6,345 nucleotides of DNA from an uncultured Clostridia bacterium (GTDB lineage Bacteria; Bacillota; Clostridia; TANB77; RGIG9151). A program made the translations under genes and the position numbers. Under the pieces are notes generated by a model that did not search any database, was not told where the DNA came from, and saw only the letters and a program-made list of their open reading frames with translations. Location of the stretch: positions 1-6,345 of the forward strand of contig CAKSUD010000080.1 in assembly GCA_934500865.1 (NCBI GenBank). Direction: 5' to 3'. Below, in pieces: positions 1-3,946 of this stretch (its first letter is position 1; each line of letters starts with the position of its first letter).

Positions 1-60
1 TTTACAAAACAAGTCAGTCGAAATTTGTCGAGTATATTAATTTTTTTGTTAATGTGTGAG

Positions 61-89
61 TTGATAATGTTTGAATTTTGTGTTATATT
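61..89 (+). promoter_or_regulatory. Probable promoter of iscR
   Basis: TTGATA (61-66) and TATATT (84-89) are separated by 17 bases, and TGT just before the -10 box gives an extended -10. The predicted start point is near 95-96, giving a leader of only about 15 nt before the iscR ATG at 111. The ribosome binding site GGAGGG (99-104) falls within that leader. No CCTA-N9-TAGG palindrome like those in front of iscS lies here. Bases 1-60 are AT-rich. They may include the end of an upstream gene, but none can be assigned. Confidence 0.55.
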
Positions 90-110
90 TACCGATATGG
101 AGGGTTTTAT

Positions 111-515
111 ATGAAGATATCTACAAAAGGAAGATATGCATTAAGAGTTATGATTGAACTTGCAGATCATTATAATAGTGGTAGCTTTATTTCAAGTAGG
201 GATATCGCCGAAAGGCAAGACATTTCAGGTAAATACTTGGAGCAGATTATAATGCTGTTAAATAAGGCGGGTTTTTTGGAAACAGCAAGAGGAAATATGG
301 GAGGATATAAATTAAAGAAAAATCCGAAAGAGTATTTAGTAGGTGATATTTTAAGAGCAACTGAAGGTGATTTAGCACCGATTTATTGTCTAACTGATGA
401 AGGGGAATGTGAAAGAAAAGATAGGTGTAGGACTTTTGAATTTTGGAAGGGATTAGATGATGTCATAAATGAATATGTTGATAGCAAAACATTAGCTGAT
501 TTTCTACGAACCTGA
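111..515 (+). CDS. iscR: Rrf2-family transcriptional regulator, IscR-like Fe-S cluster sensor
   Basis: A 134-aa winged-helix regulator with the usual length and start of the family (MKISTKGRYALRVM). Residues 1-75 form the DNA-binding domain. This contains the recognition-helix segment around YLEQ (42-45), where Glu44 aligns with E. coli IscR Glu43, and a wing ending in RGNMGGYKL (60-68). Cys93, Cys100 and Cys106 sit where E. coli IscR has Cys92, Cys98 and Cys104, so a Fe-S cluster is likely. The fourth E. coli ligand, His107, aligns with Phe109 here. The start at 111 is chosen because GGAGGG at 99-104 lies 6 nt upstream. The longer in-frame TTG start at 78 has no such site and would add non-homologous residues. 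The gene has its own promoter and terminator, just ahead of iscSU, its probable target. CymR or another Rrf2 paralogue is less likely because of the cysteines and the neighbours. Confidence 0.9.
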   Translation: MKISTKGRYALRVMIELADHYNSGSFISSRDIAERQDISGKYLEQIIMLLNKAGFLETARGNMGGYKLKKNPKEYLVGDILRATEGDLAPIYCLTDEGECERKDRCRTFEFWKGLDDVINEYVDSKTLADFLRT

Positions 516-540
516 TTATATCAGGTTTATTTTTTTGTTT
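509..540 (+). terminator. Rho-independent terminator of iscR, overlapping its stop codon
   Basis: AACCTGAT (509-516) and ATCAGGTT (520-527) form an 8-bp stem with a 3-nt loop, followed by a run of seven T (530-536). The iscR stop codon TGA (513-515) lies inside the left arm, so the last codons double as terminator. It separates iscR from the iscS promoter. Confidence 0.85.
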
Positions 541-544
541 AATT

Positions 545-561
545 CCTATTGACAAAGTAGG
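545..561. promoter_or_regulatory. Operator 1, CCTA-N9-TAGG palindrome over the -35 box
   Basis: CCTATTGACAAAGTAGG is a 17-bp interrupted palindrome containing the whole -35 hexamer. It is preceded by AATT, as is the second copy. Protein bound here would block RNA polymerase. IscR is the obvious candidate because its gene is adjacent and Rrf2 proteins bind as dimers to palindromes. That assignment is inference from context. Confidence 0.7.
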
Positions 562-577
562 ATATACGTTGTATAAT
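549..577 (+). promoter_or_regulatory. Consensus promoter of iscSU
   Basis: TTGACA (549-554) and TATAAT (572-577) both match the sigma-A consensus exactly and are 17 bases apart. The start point is expected near 584, giving a 28-nt leader. A promoter this strong implies that control is by repression, which fits the paired palindromes laid over it. Confidence 0.9.
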
Positions 578-578
578 T

Positions 579-595
579 CCTACTGAAACGATAGG
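579..595. promoter_or_regulatory. Operator 2, CCTA-N9-TAGG palindrome over the transcription start
   Basis: CCTACTGAAACGATAGG is the second copy of the 17-bp palindrome. It begins one base after the -10 box and covers the expected start point. The two copies share both half-sites and the TGA after the left half. They lie 34 bp apart, about three helical turns, so two dimers would bind on roughly the same face. Its right end runs into the purine-rich iscS ribosome binding site. Confidence 0.7.
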
Positions 596-611
596 AAAGG
601 AAGTTGGAACT

Positions 612-1793
612 ATGGAAAATGTTTATTTTGATAATGCTGCAACAACAAAATTAGATGAAGAAGTATTATCTACAATGATGCCTTATTTGAAAGATGAATA
701 TGGAAATGCATCAGCTATATATAAATTAGGAAAAGAGGCTAGACGAGCAGTTGAGGCTTCAAGAGAAAGTATTGCAAAGATTATTAATTGTAAGCCTAAT
801 GAAATCTATTTTACAGCAGGTGGAAGTGAAAGCGATAATACAGCTATTAAAGGAATCGCACATGCATACAGAAATAAAGGAAATCACATCATTACATCGA
901 AAATAGAGCATCCGGCAGTAATGGATAGTTGTAAGGAATTAGAAAAAGAAGGCTTTGAGGTTTCATATATTTCCGTAAACGATAAAGGAGTTATAGATAT
1001 AGAAGAATTAAAAAATGCAATTAAGCCATCTACAATATTAATTTCTGTTATGTTTGCGAATAACGAAATTGGTACTATCCAGCCGATTTATGAAATTGGT
1101 AAGATAGCAAAAGAGCATAAAATAGCTTTCCATACAGACGCGGTACAAGCAGTTGGAAATATAAAAATTGATGTACAAGAATTAAACATAGATAGCTTAT
1201 CTTTATCAGGTCATAAATTTTATGGCCCAAAGGGAATAGGAGCGTTGTATGTTAGAAACGGAATTAATTTTAATAAATATATTTCAGGTGGGCATCAAGA
1301 GAGGAATAAACGTGCAGGTACAGAAAATGTTGCTGGAATTGTTGGAATTGGTACAGCAATTGAATTAGCATATTCTAAGTTAGATGAACATAATGAAAAA
1401 ATTAAGGGTTTAAGAGATTATTATGAAAGTAGTATTAAAGAAAAAATACCATATATAAAAATTAATGGTGAGGGGGCAGACAGGCTACCGGGGAATAGTA
1501 ATATATCGTTTAGGTTTATTGAGGGAGAAGGACTTTTACTTAACCTTGACTTAAAGGGAATTTGCGCTTCGAGTGGTAGTGCTTGCACATCTGGTTCGCT
1601 TGACCCTTCACATGTTTTACTTGCAATTGGCTTGCCACATGAAATAGCACACGGTTCACTTAGAATTTCAATTGGTAAGTACAATACAAAGGAAGAAATT
1701 GATTATTTAGTAAATGCTTTGGTTGAAATAGTAGCCAAATTAAGAGATATGTCCCCACTTTGGGAAAGATTTATTGAAGGAGGAAATAAATAA
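612..1793 (+). CDS. iscS: Cysteine desulfurase (IscS/NifS family)
   Basis: A complete 393-aa PLP enzyme of the usual group I length. It converts L-cysteine to alanine and passes the sulfur as persulfide to IscU and other acceptors in the cytoplasm. Visible landmarks are the opening YFDNAATT (5-12), the cofactor-stacking His100, NNEIG (150-154), the PLP-contacting Asp176 in HTDAVQ, and the PLP lysine Lys202 in SGHKFYGPKG. RAGTEN (234-239) follows, and the persulfide-forming Cys325 lies in SSGSACTSG. The long, flexible active-site loop of this type marks IscS/NifS rather than the SufS class. The ATG at 612 follows AAAGGAAG (597-604) by 7 nt. The stop TAA shares its last A with the iscU start, so the two are translationally coupled. 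Expression is probably repressed through the two upstream palindromes. NifS is an equivalent name, and no nitrogen fixation genes are visible. Confidence 0.97.
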   Translation: MENVYFDNAATTKLDEEVLSTMMPYLKDEYGNASAIYKLGKEARRAVEASRESIAKIINCKPNEIYFTAGGSESDNTAIKGIAHAYRNKGNHIITSKIEHPAVMDSCKELEKEGFEVSYISVNDKGVIDIEELKNAIKPSTILISVMFANNEIGTIQPIYEIGKIAKEHKIAFHTDAVQAVGNIKIDVQELNIDSLSLSGHKFYGPKGIGALYVRNGINFNKYISGGHQERNKRAGTENVAGIVGIGTAIELAYSKLDEHNEKIKGLRDYYESSIKEKIPYIKINGEGADRLPGNSNISFRFIEGEGLLLNLDLKGICASSGSACTSGSLDPSHVLLAIGLPHEIAHGSLRISIGKYNTKEEIDYLVNALVEIVAKLRDMSPLWERFIEGGNK

Positions 1794-2230
1794 TGGAATA
1801 TTCAGATAAAGTTATTGAGCATTACACAAACCCTAGAAATGTAGGAAAGATAGATAACCCATCAGGAGTAGGTGAAGTTGGCAATCCTGTTTGTGGAGAT
1901 ATTATGCGTATGTTTATTGAAGTTAAGGATAATGTGATTACTGACGTAAAATTTAAAACTTTTGGTTGCGGAGCTGCTATTGCAACAAGCAGTATTTCAA
2001 CTGAAATGATAAAGGGCAAAACAATAGAAGAAGCTCTTAGTCTAAAAAATAGCGATGTGGTAAAAGCATTAGATGGGTTGCCACCAGTTAAATTACATTG
2101 CTCGGTATTGGCTGAAGAAGCTATTCATGAAGCAATTGCCGACTATTACAGAAGAGAAGGCAAACTTAGCGAAGATGAAATAAAAGCAAAATGTGGGTTA
2201 AAAGAGCATCATTGCGAATGTTGCAAATAA
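1793..2230 (+). CDS. iscU: Fe-S cluster assembly scaffold protein IscU (NifU N-terminal type)
   Basis: A complete 145-aa scaffold on which IscS-derived sulfur and iron form clusters for transfer to apoproteins. Cluster ligands are all present: Cys34 and Asp36 in NPVCGD, Cys59 in TFGCGAA, and His102-Cys103 in LHCSVLAEE. LPPVK (96-100), the motif bound by the Hsp70 HscA in E. coli, is intact although no hscA or hscB lies in this window. The SufU-type zinc-site insertion is not apparent, so IscU is preferred over SufU. The C-terminus extends past the conserved core and ends in a Cys/His-rich tail, with Cys134 and then HHCECCK (139-145). The start codon overlaps the iscS stop by one base, and AAGGAGG (1777-1783) sits 9 nt upstream. 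No clear terminator follows, so read-through into the next unit is possible. In many Clostridia the tRNA thiouridylase gene mnmA comes next, but here it does not. Confidence 0.95.
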   Translation: MEYSDKVIEHYTNPRNVGKIDNPSGVGEVGNPVCGDIMRMFIEVKDNVITDVKFKTFGCGAAIATSSISTEMIKGKTIEEALSLKNSDVVKALDGLPPVKLHCSVLAEEAIHEAIADYYRREGKLSEDEIKAKCGLKEHHCECCK

Positions 2231-2245
2231 TTTTTACAAAAGCAG

Positions 2246-2273
2246 TTGACAAAAATAAGATTATGTATATAAT
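2246..2273 (+). promoter_or_regulatory. Promoter of the unrecognised gene downstream of iscU
   Basis: TTGACA (2246-2251) and TATAAT (2268-2273) are 16 bases apart, both exact consensus. It begins 15 bases after the iscU stop. The expected start point near 2280 gives a leader of about 110 nt to the ATG at 2393, or 200 nt to the better start at 2480. No CCTA-N9-TAGG or CIRCE site overlaps it. Confidence 0.8.
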
Positions 2274-2286
2274 AGATGAGGTAAGT

Positions 2287-2392
2287 AAAAAATAAGTGAT
2301 TAACCTATCCATTTTTTGGAGGGAGGATGTAGTAAAATGGAGACTGGTTAGATGGATTTCCCTAAATTCTTATTTTTGTGAGGTAAATGCCT
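2287..2392 (+). promoter_or_regulatory. Potentially structured mRNA leader with a strong orphan ribosome binding site
   Basis: Complementary segments nest within one another. AAAAATAAG (2288-2296) matches CTTATTTTT (2369-2377), TAACC (2301-2305) matches GGTTA (2346-2350), and TCCAT (2308-2312) matches ATGGA (2337-2341). The apical loop contains GGAGGGAGG (2318-2326), the strongest Shine-Dalgarno-like stretch in the window, yet no long ORF starts after it. AGGGA in that loop could pair with TCCCT (2359-2363) as a pseudoknot. Tiny ORFs follow: METG (2337-2351) and MDFPKFLFL (2352-2381). It matches no riboswitch class I recognise. The pairings were found by eye and no energy was calculated. Confidence 0.4.
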
Positions 2393-2464
2393 ATGAAGTT
2401 TGGTCCTTTTGCAAACAACAAGAATGAAAATCGACGCACAGACAACAAAATCTTAACATTTCCT

Positions 2465-2471
2465 AAAGGAG
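2465..2471 (+). promoter_or_regulatory. Ribosome binding site that favours the internal start at 2480
   Basis: AAAGGAG lies 8 nt before the ATG at 2480, the same arrangement seen at copA (AAAGGAG, 8 nt). The upstream in-frame ATG at 2393 has only GAGG (2380-2383) 9 nt away, and the ATG at 2387 has a spacing of just 3 nt. Confidence 0.65.
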
Positions 2472-2479
2472 AAAATATT

Positions 2480-2941
2480 ATGAAGTCTAACATGAATACA
2501 GAAGAAAAACTGAAGAAAATTATCCAGAGAAGACGTGAAGAACAGGAAAAGATTAAGGAAGTCCCACATCAGAAGATGTATGACAGGATGGTTCAGGAAG
2601 CTGTTCTAGTTACTACGAGCGAATGGGAAATGTGTGCTAAGTATGGTAAAAGCATCGAAAGAGGTGTTGAATTAGATGCACGTGCTTTTTTCGTCGTTGA
2701 AGATACGCTTCGCCTTTATAGCGACGTTACTGGTGTGCCTAATCCTAATACGGGCAAGAGTTGCTTCTATGATGGATTTACATTCGAATCTATGGATGAG
2801 TTTAAAAAGTATGTAGAGGATGTAAAGGAACATCTTCCTAAAGGTACAGAAGTTGAGACAAGAAGGTATGATAGCCAATACACTACTGTATTAGATGATG
2901 GGCCTGAGATACATGTTTCCTTTAAGTTTAAGATTGAATAA
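2480..2941 (+). CDS. Hydrophilic protein of unknown function
   Basis: I do not recognise this protein. From the favoured start it has 153 residues. In-frame starts at 2393 and 2387 would add 29 or 31 basic, Asn-rich residues and also have possible ribosome binding sites. There is no signal peptide or membrane segment, so it is probably cytoplasmic. Residues 6-27 are highly charged and look like a helix or short coiled coil (EEKLKKIIQRRREEQEKIK). The middle contains ELDARAFFVVEDTLRLYSD (64-82) and PNPNTGKSC (87-95). The end, EIHVSFKFKIE, has the alternating pattern of a beta strand. Cys52 and Cys95 are the only cysteines. Base composition differs from its neighbours: 27/60 G+C at 2581-2640 and 29/60 at 2701-2760, against 17/60 at 5341-5400 in copA. 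It has its own promoter, leader and terminator, so it forms a single-gene unit. High expression or horizontal transfer could explain the composition. Confidence 0.8.
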   Translation: MKSNMNTEEKLKKIIQRRREEQEKIKEVPHQKMYDRMVQEAVLVTTSEWEMCAKYGKSIERGVELDARAFFVVEDTLRLYSDVTGVPNPNTGKSCFYDGFTFESMDEFKKYVEDVKEHLPKGTEVETRRYDSQYTTVLDDGPEIHVSFKFKIE

Positions 2942-2949
2942 AAACTTTT

Positions 2950-2981
2950 ATACAGTTGGCGAAAGCCAACTGTATTTTTTT
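2950..2981 (+). terminator. Strong Rho-independent terminator with GAAA loop
   Basis: ATACAGTTGGC (2950-2960) and GCCAACTGTAT (2965-2975) form an 11-bp perfect stem closed by a GAAA tetraloop, with a run of seven T (2975-2981). It ends the unit of the unrecognised gene, 8 bases after its stop codon. Confidence 0.95.
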
Positions 2982-3048
2982 GCGAAAATATGAATATAAA
3001 AGCGTTTTATGGGTAAGCTAATATAGAAATGTGAAGGTTATGTGAAAA

Positions 3049-3075
3049 TTAGCACTCAATACTTGACACTGCTAA
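3049..3075. promoter_or_regulatory. CIRCE-like operator (probable HrcA site)
   Basis: TTAGCACTC (3049-3057), nine bases, then CACTGCTAA (3067-3075). The known CIRCE is TTAGCACTC-N9-GAGTGCTAA. The left half and spacing are exact, and the right half differs at two of nine bases, its first and third. It overlaps the -35 box of the hsp20 promoter, the usual position for HrcA repression. HrcA control is inferred, as hrcA is not in this window. Confidence 0.75.
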
Positions 3076-3090
3076 TTTTGATGATATAAT
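3063..3090 (+). promoter_or_regulatory. Promoter of hsp20
   Basis: TTGACA (3063-3068) and TATAAT (3085-3090) are 16 bases apart, both exact consensus. The -35 box lies inside the CIRCE-like element. The start point is expected near 3097, leaving a leader of about 93 nt whose first bases form the hairpin TTGTAAGA/TCTTACAA (3096-3103 with 3118-3125). Confidence 0.85.
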
Positions 3091-3189
3091 TGGTATTGTA
3101 AGAGATAGGAAGATAGATCTTACAAAGAAAATTGAATATGTGCTACCTGAAATGGTGTCAACACATAAATATGAAAGGGAGAGATTTAT

Positions 3190-3609
3190 ATGATGATGAT
3201 ACCAAGAAGAAATGATTTTGATTTATGGAGTGATATGTTTAGAGATCCATTCTTTACTGAACATGAAGCTAAGATGATGAAAACAGATATTAAAGAAGAA
3301 AAGGACAGATTTCTAATAGACATTGACTTGCCAGGTTATAATAAAGAAGATGTAAAGATTTCAGTAGAAGACGGATACTTAAATGTTCAAGCAACAATGG
3401 ATTCTAGTAAAGAAGAAAAAGGAAATGGTAAGTTTGTAAGAAGAGAAAGATATGTAGGAAGTTGTTCTAGAAACTTCTATGTAGGCGATGAAGTTAAGAG
3501 CGAGGAAATAAAAGCTTCTTTGAAAAACGGAATTTTGAAATTGGAAATTCCTAAGAAAGATGAAACTAAAAAGTTGCCTGAAAAGAAATACATTGCAATT
3601 GAAGGTTAA
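3190..3609 (+). CDS. hsp20: Hsp20 small heat shock protein (alpha-crystallin family)
   Basis: A complete 139-aa ATP-independent holdase that binds unfolding proteins in the cytoplasm as an oligomer. The short N-terminal arm is residues 1-29, with the aromatic stretch DLWSDMFRDPFF (11-22). The alpha-crystallin domain spans roughly 30-122 and includes LPGYNKEDV (47-55) and the family signature A-x3-NGIL (109-116, ASLKNGIL). The C-terminal I-x-I motif that docks onto neighbouring subunits is IAI (135-137). GGGAG (3177-3181) lies 8 nt before the ATG at 3190. Two more ATGs follow at once (3193, 3196), but with wider spacing. The gene stands alone between two strong terminators. Heat induction through HrcA is likely because of the CIRCE-like site on its promoter. 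Confidence 0.96.
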   Translation: MMMIPRRNDFDLWSDMFRDPFFTEHEAKMMKTDIKEEKDRFLIDIDLPGYNKEDVKISVEDGYLNVQATMDSSKEEKGNGKFVRRERYVGSCSRNFYVGDEVKSEEIKASLKNGILKLEIPKKDETKKLPEKKYIAIEG

Positions 3610-3615
3610 TGTGCT

Positions 3616-3650
3616 AAATATGCAGAGTTTAGAAACTCTGCATATTTTTG
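3616..3650 (+). terminator. Rho-independent terminator of hsp20
   Basis: AAATATGCAGAGTT (3616-3629) and AACTCTGCATATTT (3634-3647) give a 14-bp perfect stem with loop TAGA, and the T-rich tract runs from 3645 through the following TTTT (3651-3654). It starts 7 bases after the hsp20 stop codon. Confidence 0.95.
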
Positions 3651-3683
3651 TTTTATAGGTACTTGTATTCAGTTTATAACTTC

Positions 3684-3785
3684 ATGAAAAACTTTGAACT
3701 TGCTAAACAAAGGCAGGTACAGGTGGTAAAAAAGATGATAAAGTATGGAGATTTAACCGAAAAAGAAGTAAGTGAAATCCTTTAG
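3684..3785 (+). pseudogene. 33-codon ORF, possible remnant of a gene's 3' end
   Basis: The reading frame encodes 33 residues, including KKMIKYGDLTEKEVSEIL. This is a charged two-helix pattern resembling the C-terminal tails of some Rpn/PD-(D/E)XK nuclease-family proteins, which often end in such a helix pair. No ribosome binding site precedes the ATG, and it follows a terminator with no clear promoter, so a decayed gene fragment is more likely than a live small gene. The same frame continues after the TAG for only four codons before a second stop. Assignment is weak, and chance is possible. Confidence 0.25.
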
Positions 3786-3828
3786 ATAAGAGAAAGCTAA
3801 AATTTAAATTCTAAAATTAAACAAATTG

Positions 3829-3837
3829 TGTTATAAT
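3829..3837 (+). promoter_or_regulatory. Probable extended -10 promoter of copA
   Basis: TGT followed by TATAAT (3832-3837) is an extended -10. The matching -35 position (3809-3814, TTCTAA, 17-base spacer) is poor. A weak -35 with a good -10 suits a promoter that needs an activator, or low constitutive expression. No copper-repressor operator was recognised. The start point would be near 3844, about 100 nt before the copA ATG. Confidence 0.55.
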
Positions 3838-3946
3838 AAGTTCGCTGAAAATTAGGGAGTGAAATGTGTATAAAAACATAGATAAAAAACTGTATTAGAA
3901 GAGGGACAAATAATCGTTATGACTAAAGATTAAAGGAGAATAAATT

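Larger units (their letters stand above)
3651..3946. other. Mostly non-coding stretch between hsp20 and copA
   Basis: About 300 bases without a firm gene. It holds a possible 33-codon ORF (3684-3785), the probable copA promoter (3829-3837), and a leader of about 100 nt. I found no TACA-N2-TGTA CopY box, no GC-rich CsoR-type palindrome and no terminator hairpin. Two very short ORFs in the leader (3864-3881 and 3919-3933) have poor ribosome binding sites. The second ends in the copA ribosome binding site. Confidence 0.6.

Noticed and set aside
78..110. Longer iscR start at the TTG at 78
   Set aside because: It would add 11 residues not typical of Rrf2 proteins, extend across the -10 box, and ignore GGAGGG placed for the ATG at 111.
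1..114. Open frame running from the window edge to a TGA overlapping the iscR ATG (ATGA)
   Set aside because: The overlap looks like operon coupling, but the translation is a low-complexity hydrophobic string with no family resemblance, and the same bases hold a good promoter for iscR.
3126..3192. RNA thermometer masking the hsp20 ribosome binding site
   Set aside because: The 3137-3142/3162-3167 pairing ends before GGGAG (3177-3181), and I found no CTCCC- or TTTCT-type partner upstream that would sequester it.
3864..3933. Micro-ORFs MCIKT (3864-3881) and MTKD (3919-3933) in the copA leader
   Set aside because: Their ribosome binding sites are spaced 4 nt and about 13 nt from the start, outside the normal range, and such short frames are expected by chance in AT-rich DNA.
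3800..3946. CopY or CsoR operator upstream of copA
   Set aside because: No TACA-N2-TGTA box and no GC-rich CsoR-like palindrome could be found by reading both strands.
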